This document shows, piece by piece, positions 43,501 through 60,013 of a stretch of DNA of 64,000 nt. Source of the DNA: Halichondria panicea. Its lineage: Eukaryota > Porifera > Demospongiae > Suberitida > Halichondriidae. The stretch spans positions 18,063,018 through 18,127,017 of the forward strand of contig NC_087377.1 of assembly GCF_963675165.1 (NCBI RefSeq). The letters are read 5' to 3'. The notes beneath the pieces were generated by a model that saw only the letters and a list, made by a program, of their open reading frames with translations, was not told the origin of the DNA and searched no databases. Each line of letters opens with the position of its first letter. Positions within the stretch are counted from its first letter, which is position 1. A program made the position numbers and the translations under genes.

Positions 43501-45516
43501 TTCAAGCTGTGCGAAATGGGGACAGGTTTTGGTACGAACGAAATTTTGCGTTCTCAAGAGCCCAGCGAAGAGCGATCCAGGCCGATACTTTGTCCCGTGT
43601 ACTTTGTGATAACTCTGACAATATGGTTACTATTCAACCTGATGCATTTGTCACCAACCAGACGCGTGTGCCGTGCTCCAGCCTGCCCAGGATTGACTTC
43701 TCCCTCTGGAAGGAAGATGTGTGCTACTTCAGAGTGGCATTGGAGGGAATTAGCTCTGAAGAAGCCATTAATGTTGTCAGTCGATCTGCTAGACCCACCT
43801 TCGTGTTTACCTCAGCCATTATTCCCCCCAGCCCTCAGCGCTCCTTTGAGTGTGTTCAGATGCAGTGTCCCACTGATAGGCAAGACACAGACATCATGGT
43901 AATGGCCAGCCCTCGAATGCCCTTCAGAGTGAACTCTAATCTCCCCTCCACCAGTCTACCACCTCAGGATAATGCATACAGAGCTGATTGGCCACGCTCC
44001 CAATTGTCTGCTGGTCAGGGTGGTGTGTTCTTGACTGAAGATGCTTGTAAATCCTCTAGTCAAGTTGCTCTGACATTCACTGGTGATAGAGCCACTGGAC
44101 AAAGTAACGAGGATATTCCCGAGAGTGTGCAGAAGGTACTCGATTCTGAGGTACCCGATACTGACTTTGAGAGCAAAGAAGGAGAGGAAGAAGTAAAGAC
44201 AGCCTCTGATAGCGAACTACTCAAGGAACTGGAGAATGCACTCGAGCAACTTCAGTGAACAATTTTAACTCAACCTATAATTATTTGTGATGTTTAGTGA
44301 ATTTGTCAGTAGGTTTTTATTAGTTGTGTCATCATTTGTATCTGTACATACATTGTTGTGTCATCATTATTTTGTGCGTATATTGTTTCAATAATTATGG
44401 ATATACGTGAACAATATGCTGTCATCACATGATAAGAGTTGGTCAGTCATTATTCTGTGAGGCAGCATGAAGGTGAAGGTGTGTGTGGTGTTGGCAGCTC
44501 TGCTAGTCTGTGCTCAAGGTACCTTTGTGCATACTGGTGTGGTGTGGTGTGTGGGTGTTGGCAGCTCTAATAGCTCTGAGTTATGATTGTTTGATTAGCT
44601 GTGTAATGTGTGTGTGTAGGTGATCTTTTGAGTGAGCTACTGGAACCAGAGATAGCACACTCAGTGAAGGAGGGGCCAGACTTCCTTATCTTGATCAATC
44701 CCGATCGTGTCAATGTTCAGCAAGCTCCTGGGGGGGACCTGTGCAAGCATCCACGGGTTCGTTGTTCCCTGAGTCGCTCCGTCCCAGTGGACTCCCCCAA
44801 AGCAGCCATTCAGAGAAAGACTGTGGACCTCTGGAGTGTGTTATTCCGACCAGTCATGGCCTCAGAGAATAGCTTTGATCTGAATAGTGTGCTTCGTAAC
44901 CTACATCCTGGTTACTTCCCATCACTTGAGGGTCAAGAGGTCAACCTGTATCTTCTGAGGAAAGGGGAATTGTATAGGATCAAAGATGGTGCTGATTATT
45001 GCCGATTTGTTGGCTGTGGCTTTCAAGGGATTCAATTGAACGCAGCAGCTCAAACTAAACTAGAATCTGTACCAAAAGACGGTCTAGATTTCCTTATGAT
45101 TTCTCTAGGATAAGAAGCAACGTTACTGTGTACATAGTGTGTGTTTATTGGAATGACCTTGTGGTACTTGTTATTGTACAATGTGATTATACTAATTATT
45201 ATAAGACTATTGTTTGGTATTATAATAATGATCACGTTATTACACACTCTACAGAATCGTGCACGTAGACCAGCTGGTAAGAGGCCTCCGTCACGTAGAC
45301 CCAGAGGAACAGTGCTCCCAGTGGCAGCCAATCAGATTGCTCACAGCTCCTCTGATGACCTCTTCTCCCCCACCACCTCACACAAGAACACTGGCTCTAC
45401 TGACACTGGCTCTACTGACACTGGCCCTGCTGACATATTTGCATCATTAGACATTAGTCAACCTATCAAGGTGGACACTGTAATACCATGCAGCCCACCC
45501 ACTAACTACACACACA

Positions 45517-45590
<74 letters not shown>

Positions 45591-47038
45591 CACACCCACA
45601 CACACACCACACACCTCACACACACATACATGTACACAGGTACAGCCAGTGGTGGTAGATGACATATTTGCTCCCTCTAAAGCAGCAGGGAAGGTCCCCC
45701 CTAGTGTGCTGGTGAGTGCCAGTGCTACTATATATACACTGTACTATTATCCCCCTCCCATCATTCAGAGCCAGCCAGACTCCACTCAACACACAGTGAA
45801 GGATGATCTCTTCATTGAAGCCACTGATGCTAGTGGAAAGGTGTGTGTAGCATTGTTGTAAGACTGGTGTAGTTTTGCCACATGACTATTGGTGGCCCTA
45901 TAATAGTGCAAGTTGTTTACCCAATGTTAGACTTCTGTACTACAGTACAAGGATTTTGGTTGATGTGCAAAGCTGGAGCAGTCAACCATGACACTATACA
46001 AAGAAACACATACCCAGTGTGTGTGTGTGTGCATGTGCTGTTCAGGGTTGACTGCACTTTGTAAGTCTTATTCTCATCTGGAACTAGTTTTTAGTATATA
46101 TGTACACCCAGAGGAGGTACGACACGCGGTTAAGCTCACGTGGCTGGTATGTCTTGATTGAGGCAAGAAAGACAAAGAAGTCGTTAAAAATGCATTCCAA
46201 TGACGACATTCAACCGGTGGCAAGTAAGCGCCATAAAGAAACAAGTTGAGAGCATAAAACTCAGTGAATTTGTTGCTGGCTAGTAGCTAGAGTTTTACAA
46301 GTAGAGATTAGATTTGTTGTAAGAACCGAGGCTCAGATGTTGGCAGTGATCCTATCCTGAATGCAGGCACAGAATACTTATTAAATACTCTAAAACAGAA
46401 TTACACTAAAAACAATAATATCTCAAAATCTAAGTGGTCGTTGAAATTGGTTGAAAAGCTATTTCACATCAGTATCAACCATCCTGATCTTATAAATGTC
46501 AAGTGTATTTCTTGAAAGATACACCCAAACCAAATCCACTATCAAAGACACAGTCTTGAATGATATTCATGCACAAGTTGATTCATAATCCTTTTGGCTG
46601 GTCATGTGACCGTGTCGTACCTCCTCTGATGTACACCCATACATTAGGCCCTGTCAGAGGAGGCAGCCAAGAGTGAGAAGAAGAGCAAGAAGGTTAAGAA
46701 GGTCAAGGGTCGACCTGACGATGACCTCTTTGGAAATACTGATGACATATTTGGAGACCTCAGTGCAGCCAGTCCCAGACCAAAGAAGGCAACAAAGGTC
46801 AAGAAGTCTACTAAGTCCGAAGGTAACCAACCGTGTTGTGTGTGTAGGTGTAGTGTAGTGTGTGTGTGTGTGTGTGTACCTTGTGCCTGCTTATAATACT
46901 ATTCTCACACACACACAACTAGAGTCGTCTGAAGTCAAGGTGAAGAGAGCAAAGAAGAAGAAAAAGCCAACCACAGAAGCACAGGACTTATTTGACTCTC
47001 CTAGTATTTTCGATGATCCATTAGGATTAGGCAATTAA
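31205..47038 (+). CDS. WASHC2: WASH complex subunit 2 (FAM21)
   Basis: Twenty-five or so exons totalling 3,927 nt give 1,308 residues (human about 1,320-1,340). Exons: 31205-31360, 31411-31530, 31929-32021, 32168-32239, 32298-32372, 32429-32543, 32981-33183, 33273-33308, 33551-33667, 33714-34083, 34230-34322, 34373-34539, 34583-34812, 34878-35078, 35129-35292, 36138-36757, 36829-36970, 37028-37086, 37195-37278, 37698-37856, 45255-45470, 45640-45711, 45769-45840, 46648-46822 and 46923-47038. A polyproline start precedes the WASH-binding head (WERPWSITELK, NDFLMLSNIQFVEN). A long tail of acidic LFa-type motifs (DDLFG, GLFDE, DIFAP) follows, which in human bind retromer and capping protein. It ends SIFDDPLGLGN, like human NIFDDPLNAF. 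It acts at endosomes with WASH. Intron 37857-45254 holds two other genes. The 37077/37086 donor is ambiguous. Confidence 0.95.
31855..31926. repeat. (TACTG)n tract before a WASHC2 acceptor
   Basis: Pentanucleotide repeat ending just before the acceptor of exon 31929-32021. A GTGTACTGTGTAGCTA-type minisatellite lies at 31540-31720 in the same intron. Confidence 0.8.
32792..32898 (+). mobile_element. tRNA-derived SINE, copy 3
   Basis: GTGTGGCTTAGTGGTTAGGG (A box) and GGGTTCGATTCCCTCC (B box), then GACTTTTCTT and CTTTACAAG. In the WASHC2 intron 32544-32980, followed by a (CA)n tract that runs into the acceptor. Confidence 0.8.
33345..33545. repeat. Interspersed repeat A, copy 5 (short)
   Basis: AGTTCCGTTGGTCCAATAAC and GCGTTCAGAAAATC pieces, ending at the acceptor of the WASHC2 exon at 33551. 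Confidence 0.65.
35320..36095. repeat. Interspersed repeat A, copy 6 (longest, compound)
   Basis: At least three units in alternating orientation fill the WASHC2 intron 35293-36137. Each has the TTTTTCGGCCTTGGACCAT core and CTCTCAAATATGA arms. Confidence 0.85.
37944..38200. mobile_element. Small TIR element sharing ends with the 46.1-kb element
   Basis: 257 bp between CAGAGGAGGT and ACCTCCTCTG. Flanks share only ACCATA (ACCATAACT left, ACCATACAG right), an imperfect duplication. The interior has a tandem GGGAACTCTTGGTGGTACTA repeat. Confidence 0.6.
38205..38815. repeat. Fold-back: about 200-bp imperfect inverted repeat
   Basis: The left arm (38205-38400) and right arm (about 38610-38815) are inverted copies. 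For example, TGTGGTTACAACTGTGGTTG at 38751 matches the complement of 38250-38270, and AGAGGCTGTGCTGAAGTCAT matches the complement of 38346-38366. The spacer is about 200 bp. Inside the long WASHC2 intron. Confidence 0.65.
39222..39553. mobile_element. Non-autonomous hAT-like element with 8-bp TSD
   Basis: 332 bp flanked on both sides by GCATGTAC (39214-39221 and 39554-39561). Ends are TAGGCCCTGGCAAATTATGC and, inverted, TAGGCCCTAGCTGGCAAATT. An internal 66-codon ORF (39279-39479) has no recognisable transposase motif. 8-bp duplications are typical of hAT elements. Confidence 0.8.
40005..40185. repeat. Minisatellite, about 52-bp unit, 3.5 copies
   Basis: GTAGTGTGCAGGGGGCCACT followed by AGCTCTCTCCCTGAATGCAG. 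Units are essentially identical. Confidence 0.95.
40301..40686. mobile_element. Non-autonomous TIR element, probable hAT
   Basis: 386 bp with a 33-bp inverted end beginning ACAGGCTCTGGGAAAACCAG, and flanks AATATGTG and CATATGTG (8 bp, one mismatch). No transposase ORF. Confidence 0.78.
41376..41382 (+). promoter_or_regulatory. TATA box of the nested peroxidase gene
   Basis: TATAAAA in the context GTACTATAAAAGCAGAGC, 49 bp upstream of the ATG at 41431. The host gene and most neighbours lack a TATA box, so this supports an independent promoter within the intron. Confidence 0.65.
41431..44258 (+). CDS. Secreted animal haem peroxidase (nested in WASHC2 intron)
   Basis: Two exons, 41431-41518 and 41641-44258, encode 901 residues. 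A signal peptide (MRLQLALLLVALATTALA) is followed by a helical propeptide-like region to about residue 160. The myeloperoxidase/peroxidasin-type catalytic domain starts at FRTIDGTCNN (about 167). Key residues are present: distal QWGQFLDHD (about 252-260, with the catalytic His and haem-linked Asp), DASMVYGSR (Ca site), the REHN catalytic Arg/Glu block, proximal His in YRYGHSLIRSKFDRLD, and LNIQRGRDHGLPPY. The C-terminal extension ends in an acidic helix. It should oxidise halides or phenolic substrates with H2O2 outside the cell. No Ig, LRR or EGF domains flank it, so it is not a peroxidasin or thyroid peroxidase. The gene lies in the host's 7.4-kb intron on the same strand. Confidence 0.95.
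44467..45113 (+). CDS. Secreted protein of unknown family, 181 aa (nested in WASHC2 intron)
   Basis: Two exons, 44467-44518 and 44620-45113. The leader MKVKVCVVLAALLVCAQG is a clear signal peptide; the phase-1 intron falls right after it, as in the peroxidase gene. Four cysteines in the mature part form two short pairs (C59/C66 in LCKHPRVRC, C145/C150 in YCRFVGC). Two similar strands, VKEGPDFLILINPD (33-46) and VPKDGLDFLMISLG (168-181), bracket the domain and may be a weak internal duplication. I recognise no family. It starts 208 bp after the peroxidase stop on the same strand, so co-regulation or an accessory role is possible but unproven. The WASHC2 acceptor at 45254 lies 141 bp downstream. 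Confidence 0.8.
45490..45630. repeat. (CA)n microsatellite in WASHC2 intron
   Basis: About 130 bp of CA with CTCACAC interruptions, just before the acceptor of exon 45640-45711. Confidence 0.95.
46109..46628. mobile_element. Non-autonomous TIR element with exact 9-bp TSD
   Basis: 520 bp with ends CAGAGGAGGTACGACAC and its inverse, flanked by the exact direct repeat ATGTACACC (46100-46108 and 46629-46637). A 9-bp duplication is typical of Mutator-like elements; the CAGAG start is also hAT-like (8 bp). No transposase. It is inserted in the WASHC2 intron 45841-46647, ending 19 bp before the acceptor. Confidence 0.85.
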
Positions 47039-47204
47039 TTGACTTGTGATTGTGTGTACTTAGTATTACTCATAGTGTGTCATCATGCACTCCATATTGT
47101 TGCTGATATAACAATTATTGTGTGTAACATAATTCCAACAACATCAACATAAGGGCACTAATGATTGCATGTCTCTAACTATAGCTAGCTAACACACAGT
47201 ATGG

Positions 47205-52871
<5,667 letters not shown>

Positions 52872-53050
52872 ACTGATGTGTCAAACTCTTCACTACTTAC
52901 AATGTATTCTCTTTGTAAAGAATGTGATTTCTTAAGTGACAATTTTATACATCTATAAGTTATTTGCTTTGCATAAAAATAAGAATGCACGATAATTGTA
53001 TAAAATTAATTGATATTATTGAAATACTGATTATTATAGTTAGTCTGTGT

Positions 53051-55569
53051 TTAGCCAGGAGGGGTGGTGCTCTGTAATATCCTGTCATACTCTGATATAA
53101 GGTCAGACTTCTTGAGGCTAAGCCACACCCTCCTAGCGTAATCAAACCATTCCTTCTCTGTCAGTTGTTGAGCAGCTTTCCTAATAGGGGGGCGTGGCAT
53201 ACCAAACACTTGGTTACGTAGAGTCTCTGAGAGCAGGTTGAAGCTGGGGTGTCCGTCATAAGAGGTCAAAAGATGAAATATTGGATTGAGGTTCAACTCT
53301 GTGGGAGGTACACAATAATCATCACAGGGGGTCCAATATCTGACTGTACCTGACTTCTCTGGGTGAGAGGTGGAATAGGTTCCATAGGTATCAGCGAGGT
53401 TAGGGTTGGATGGTAGTAGGTGAAGGTTGACCTCTTCTGGACCCACCTTATCTCCTAATCTCTTATCAGGGAAGCCTCTGCCAATTGGCACTAGCCCACT
53501 CTTTGCCAGTGACACACCCCCTCCTATGTTGACCTTTGACCCATGGAACTCGCTGATGAGGATAGAGTGCATTTCCCTTAGAGAGAGCGGTTGAAAATCA
53601 TCCGGTGACGCATGATTGAGCACAAACACTATAAGGAGAGTGTGGGGGGGGGACTAATATAACATTACATTCCGTAATTTAAGTAATATAAGTTGCCAAG
53701 AGCTACTCTTCGAAGTAACTTTTAATCTTAATTGTAGGCTTACCTAGCTGTGGATAATGTTGCTTCTCACTGTGGGGGATTATGACATTACATGACATGG
53801 GGGGGTGGGTGATGACATTACGACACAGGGGAGGGGGCTTACTTGATCTCCGCTGAGTCTGTGTTGACTGACTTCATCTGCTCAATAGTTCTGAGGAATC
53901 TTGTGAGTAGATCGCAATGTTCCATACTGTCCATGACCACTACCACCACATGACACACAGAGTACAGGAACATGGACATCTGTAAGGACTACATAGGTAG
54001 GCAGTGATTGTACACAGTCAGTGTCAGTGTTAGTGGATATACCTGGACCTCTAGGTAAGCATCAGGTGAGAGGCCAGCTGGTACTACACCTTCTTCAGTG
54101 GATAGCTGCTCCAGGAGACTCTCACTAAGTACTGGCTGAGTGTCCAATAACACCACTCTCTCTCCAGTGATGACCATATCTACACCTGTAGTCTGATAGC
54201 CTCCATTCTCCCACACTTCTTTACTTTGGGTACGGAACATGAAAGGTCTGCAATACACACACGTAATAACAGCAGCACAACAGCTCTCTACTTACTTGCC
54301 AGCTCCAGTTCGTGTGCCAGCTAGCAATGACATGACAGTGCTCTTGCCTACACCTTGCTTACCCACTACACCCACAACAAGAAAGTCACTCTGATCCTGC
54401 ATAAACTAAACACATATCGTATAATTTCCGTGGGGTAAAAATTTGTTCAACTTGAAAAAGTAAATTTTCGTGGGTAAAAAGTTCGTTTGACTTCATTGCA
54501 TGTGTTCCGGTACGGTAAGCCATGCCAACATTTTCATGGAGGTCAAGCCACAAAAATAACGAATATTTACCCCATGAAAATTACCCACTATATGATTCAC
54601 ACACATGCACTCAGTGAGTCATTACTTTCAGAGGAGTTAGCTGTTTAAAGATGTTCAACTACACCCCCTCTGTAAATGGTTCGGGGATTCTTTCAACAGA
54701 CATAACTTTATCTAATGTCAACCATTTTATGATTTTCTGAAAGCTTAGAAAGAGACCTTTCAAATGATGTCATCAATATTGATATTTGAGAGATAAAAGT
54801 ATTTGCCAATTTGGCGATTCCGAACAATTTTGGATTCAAACACATAATTTGAAAGGTCACTTTCTGAAAATCATAAAATTTTGTCATAAACCACTTACTA
54901 CACATGTACACATGCAGCTAGCTTACATCCATTCCCTTCTCTTCCCAGTGAAGTCCTCTGTCTACCATCTTGATGGGATGAGCCATTTCATTGCCTCCAG
55001 ACAGAAAGTGATCGCTCCTACTCACCCCGCTACTATTGCTGACCTCTGTACGACTTCTTGAACCTGGTTGTAGTGGAGTGTAGTTACTGGGACTAGAACT
55101 GAGCCCATCAGAGCGGACTCTTGGTGCTCGCTGTGTGTGAGGAGATCAGTATAAGTCAGTAGATAGTAGCTACTCACTTTGCTGTGATCATCCCTTTGTT
55201 TGGTAGGTACCTCTGGGGGGGTTGGTAAGAGACCCCCTGGACTGGTAACCCCCCCACGGGGGGAGAGGGGATGACGCTGCATGATGGATATAGCCCCTGG
55301 CATTATAGAGCTTTCAGAACGTCGATCAGAGCGAGCCAGTATTATAGGAGTCTTCATCATTCCACCACTGCCCATGTAGTCACCCTGTGTGTATCATGAT
55401 GTCACGCCCACCCCCAAGCAAACACACACCACCCACTCACCTTGCCACGCCCACTACGAGAGCGATCATGTCTTTGATCTCTTGAGGGACGGTAACCGCG
55501 TCCATTCTTCCCCCCACGTCCGCCACGACCACCACTTCCTGAGTGTCTTCTCTCTCTCTCCTCATCCAT
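53051..55569 (-). CDS. SMG9: Nonsense-mediated decay factor SMG9
   Basis: Nine exons: 55441-55569, 55178-55384, 54927-55130, 54296-54405, 54043-54247, 53843-53979, 53744-53769, 53350-53628 and 53051-53298. The sum is 1,545 nt, giving 514 residues (human 520). SMG9 forms a heterodimer with SMG8 that controls the SMG1 kinase in NMD. The N-terminus is disordered, with RGG-like and TPIILARSDRR (human KTPIILSKP). The G-like fold has an intact P-loop GKQGVGKST, GVDMVITGERVVLLDTQPVL and VCHVVVVVMD. The C-terminus LTEKEWFDYARRVWLSLKKS matches human LTEKNWFHYAARIW. Small exon 53744-53769 is 26 nt. The intron 53299-53349 is 51 nt and stop-free. Confidence 0.95.
54414..54598. mobile_element. Small TIR element of family C in SMG9 intron
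   Basis: Ends TATCGTATAATTTCCGTGGG and, inverted, AATCATATAGTGGGTAATTT. About 185 bp, no ORF. It begins 9 bp after an acceptor of SMG9. Confidence 0.6.
54640..54905. repeat. Interspersed repeat A, copy 7
   Basis: Contains GAAAGCTTAGAAAGAGACCT, TTTGCCAATTTGGCGAT and TTCTGAAAATCATAAAATTT, in the same SMG9 intron, directly after the family C element. Confidence 0.75.
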
Positions 55570-55869
55570 CAATCTGACACAAGTGTACTACCTGATCCTT
55601 GTTATAGTGGTCTCTCTCTGACACAGTAGGTCGCGTGTGTAGAGAAGGTGTACACACAGTAGGTCGTGTAGAGAAGATACTGTACATGAAATTCACACAG
55701 TACAGTACAGTGTATTCACTTTGTGTACGTGTGTGGGTCTGCCTTCACGCCCACTCTTGGGATCTAATTAATCGATTGGTCAGCCTTATGAAAGAAAAAT
55801 TGAAAAGAATTATTTTTTGTATTTGACTAGCTGCACTGCATACTGTACAGTATAGTTAACTCAGAGAGA
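55570..55869. promoter_or_regulatory. Bidirectional promoter region, SMG9/PP2A-A
   Basis: 300 bp between divergent ATGs. Contains two AGTAGGTCG copies near 55625 and 55660, and ACAGTACAGT repeats. No TATA box seen. Confidence 0.5.
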
Positions 55870-58321
55870 ATGGCTAAAGAACCAGACAATTCTCTTTACC
55901 CAATAGCAGTTCTCATCGATGAACTGAGAAATGATGACGTGAACGTACGTTTTGTTTGTGTGAAGTATATTGGTCTAACCCCTCCCCCACCATAGCTTCG
56001 CCTCAACTCTATCAAGAAGCTGTCCACCATTGCTCTAGCTCTAGGAGACGAGCGGACACGCAGTGAGCTCCTCCCATTCCTTACAGGTAAGCACTACACA
56101 TAAACGTAACGTACACAGAGAAAGCTTATAACTGCTAGCGCTTGTAAAACCACACACACACTCCACCCACTCCACACACCACCCACTCCACACACCACAC
56201 ACACAGATACTCTAGATGATGATGACGAGGTTTTGTGGGCACTAGCTGAGCAACTTGGAGACAAAGACTTTGTTGTGTTTGTAGGTGGTCCCAACTACGC
56301 CCACACTCTCTTGGTAAAGCCAGCCATCCCATTGGTCGCTCAATATGTTATCCTCCTCTCATTGTTTGTAGCCTCCTTTGGAAAGTTTAGCAGCTGTGGA
56401 AGAGACGGTAGTACGAGACAAGGCAGTTGAGAGCCTGCGCTCTGTTGCTGGTCATCATTCTCCTGAGGCTATTGAGGAGTTCTTCGTTCCAATGATCCGA
56501 CGGCTAGCATCAGGAGAATGGTTCACTTCACGTACATCAGCATGTGGTCTATTCGCTGTGGCTTACCCTAGCGCTACTGACGCTACCAAACAAGAACTAC
56601 GCAAGAGCTTCAACAACTTGTGTACTGACGATACTCCCATGGTCCGTAGAGCAGCAGCTGGGAAGCTAGGGGTACGTTATTAGCTATTATCACTGTATAT
56701 AATAATAACATTGTGTGTAGGAGTTTGCTGTGGCAGTGGAGGGGGAGATGGTCAAGAGTGATGTCATCCCTCTCTTTCATAACCTTGCTAATGATGAACA
56801 AGACTCTGTGCGGCTCTTGGCTGTGGAGGCTTGTGCTGCCATTGCTGGTACTCTCACTAAAGATGACATTGAGACCCTTATTGCACCAACTCTCAACTCT
56901 GCTGCTAAGGACAAGTCCTGGAGGGTCCGCTATATGGTGGCTGACAAGTTTGTAGAGGTAGGTACATACGGACGTGTGTATGTGTATGTGTACTATCTGT
57001 CCCTGCAGTTACAAAAGGCTGTAGGTCCACAACTGACCAAGACCAACCTTGTGCACGCATTTGCTAGTCTCCTCAAAGACCCAGAGGCTGAGGTTAGAGC
57101 TGCTGCCTCTAATAAGCTCAAAGGTGAGCTACTATCAGTGCTGGTTGCCCCTATTAACCCCCCACACACACACCCCCCACACACAGAGTTCTGTGAGAAT
57201 CTTGGTGAAGAGTATCGCACTGAAGCTATCCTGGCTCAGATCATGCCGTGTATTCAAACCCTGGCTACTGATGCTAACCAACATGTCAAGAGTGCCCTTG
57301 CTTCTGTTATTATGGGCCTTTCTCCACTATTAGGCAAAGACAAGTGAGTGCTCTATATTAGGTGTGCCTGTTTGACTGATTCTTGATCACAGCACCATTG
57401 AGCATCTCCTGCCCCTGTTCCTTGTTCAACTCAAGGATGACGTAAGCTATTCCCAACCCCCTGTGTGTGTGTGTGCGTGCGCCCTAACCCATGTATACAC
57501 GTGTGTGTGTGTGTAGTGTCCTGAGGTGAGGTTGAACATAATCTCAAGTCTGGAGAGTGTTAACAAGGTGATAGGGATCAGTCAGCTCTCCCAGAGTCTA
57601 TTGCCTGCTATAGTGGACCTGGCAGAGGATACCAAGTGGAGAGTACGATTAGCCATCATTGAGTATATGCCACTACTAGCTGAGCAACTGGTCAGTTCAT
57701 TGTTAATGACCATCTGACTCTAAATGTTGCCCACCTACGTACATGTAGGGTGTGGAAGTATTTGAGGAGAAGCTGAATGCTCTGTGCATGCAATGGCTCA
57801 TTGATAATGTGTACGCCATTCGTCAAGCTGCCACCGTTAATCTGAGGAACCTCGTTGAGAAGTTTGGCTCAGATTGGGCTAGGGTGAGAGCTGATTAGCA
57901 TAGCATGCTGTACATGTACTAACTTGGTGTTGTTGTTCTGTAGGTTGCTATTCTCCCTAAAGTACTGGCCATGGCTCAGGACCCTAACTATCTTCATCGC
58001 CTCACTACCTTGTTTTCCATCAATGTGCTCACTGAAGTGTGCAGTGAAGAAGTGGTACAAGGATCTATGCTTCCTGTGGTACTCAAGCTAGCCATAGACC
58101 CTGTGGCTAATGTACGCTTCAATGTGGCCAAGAGTCTCACCAAGATAGCAACCAAGGTGGACAAGGAGTGAGTCCGTATGTCTGCCCGTGATGATACTAT
58201 GTATAACCCGTATGGTAGGTTGGTGAGTGGGGAGATGCTGCCAGTACTGGACAAGCTCACACAAGATGATGACAGTGACGTGAGGTACTTCTCTGATGAG
58301 GCCATCGCTAGTGTCAAGTAG
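55870..58321 (+). CDS. PPP2R1A: PP2A 65-kDa scaffold subunit A
   Basis: Twelve exons: 55870-55944, 55996-56086, 56207-56313, 56372-56671, 56721-56957, 57009-57123, 57187-57343, 57393-57441, 57517-57690, 57749-57883, 57944-58167 and 58219-58321. The sum is 1,767 nt, giving 588 residues (human 589). It is built of HEAT repeats throughout: [18 protein letters not shown] opens repeat 1, and ratchet motifs recur such as [49 protein letters not shown] and [14 protein letters not shown]. It holds the catalytic C subunit and a B subunit together in the cytoplasm and nucleus. One gene stands for both vertebrate alpha and beta paralogues, hence the symbol is approximate. It converges on GPN1 with 201 bp between stops. 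Confidence 0.97.
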
Positions 58322-58522
58322 ACTAACTAATCACGAACTATTTAATTTTGTTTTAGTAGCAGAGCAATTATTATATTACTTGAAACGTACATTTTTGCTG
58401 TATATATAATTAATTATGTTAGTGAGAAGATGATACTCATATAGTAAATGATATTTGCCCATTAATTAGCAGCTTACTAGATCAGAGTTAGACAAATAAA
58501 AAGTCATTCATGTATGATCAGA

Positions 58523-59691
58523 TTACAGATCGAGTGTTTTCTTGGGCACATCTGCACAAATAACCAAGCATACAGTCAACACAGACTGAGTTACACGATG
58601 CATGGTATATTGTGTTACCTGTATCTTGTTTGGCTCTGGGCAAGTCCACAAGGTCACCATCGCCACGATCCTTACGTAACCTCTCTAGTTGAGCCTTGGC
58701 CTTCACCTCAGCCTCAGCCTCCTGTAATTACAGTCACTACCATTATGCACATACTATACATGCACTAGCACCTTGGCTTGCTTGAGCCTCATCAGCTCAG
58801 GGTAGTAGTCACTGCACACACACACACAGGTGGGGGAATGATCCATGAGCATGCATGTGACTGTGTGTGTGTGTGTGTGTGTCACCTCAGGAACTCTTCC
58901 CTTGACTCTTGGAGGAGAGTGAAGAAGTCTTGCATTCCTGTCCCTACGAGAGATGACACACCCACTGTCTGAGGGGGTGTGGTCAGTAGCAGGAGAATGA
59001 GGGTGTGTGTAGTTAGACTCACCTTAAGGTTCTGATAGAACTCATCAAGAACCAGACTCATAGAACGAACAAGTGTAGATGAATAGGACTTCTCCTAAAA
59101 ACAGTACCAAATGACTAAAACTTAGTGCTTTTGCTTTCAACCAAGCACACCGGCCATTCAAAAGCTATACAATATGTATCTGATCTGACACAAATTATGG
59201 GATTAGAATGGTCCCACTGTGTGGTTGACTAACATATGCATAATTTATGTGGTTGACGAGTATGCAAGGGACTTGTACACAAATGCTAACTTTTAGCTGG
59301 TGGAGTTACCAGCTCTCTACAGCATGAGCACTTTTTAACAAGGTTGAGTGAAATATGATAAAGTTTTGACAACATTATGAAGGCCAAACTGAACACAAAT
59401 ATATTCAACACATACACTGCCTACCTGTTCTAAGGCTTCCTGGAACACTTCAAAGTCCCTCATCCAATCCTCAGCAAAAGAATGGTCCACAATATCAGTT
59501 TTATTGAATACTACAATGAAGGGGAGCTTGGTCTTGTACAGAATGCTGCATGTCATGTGAAATAGTTACAGGTACAATAGTGAGGACATAGCTTACCTGC
59601 AAGCATAGAGCATGTTGGACATGAAGGTGAGTGGACTCAGACTGCGTACAATGTCCATAACATACACTACCACAGTGGGGAAGGTGGAGGC

Positions 59692-59722
<31 letters not shown>

Positions 59723-59982
59723 ACATACACTACCACAGTGGGGAAGGTGGAGGCCTGCACACACACACACACACACACAACATACAACATACACTACCAC
59801 AGTGGGGAAGGTGGAGGCCTGCACACACACACACACACAACATACAACATACACTACCGCAGTGGGGAAGGTGGAGGCCTGCACACACACACACACACAC
59901 AACATACAACATACACTACCGCAGTGGGGAAGGTGGAGGCCTGCACACCCACCTACACACACACCCACCCACCCACCCATCC

Positions 59983-60013
<31 letters not shown>

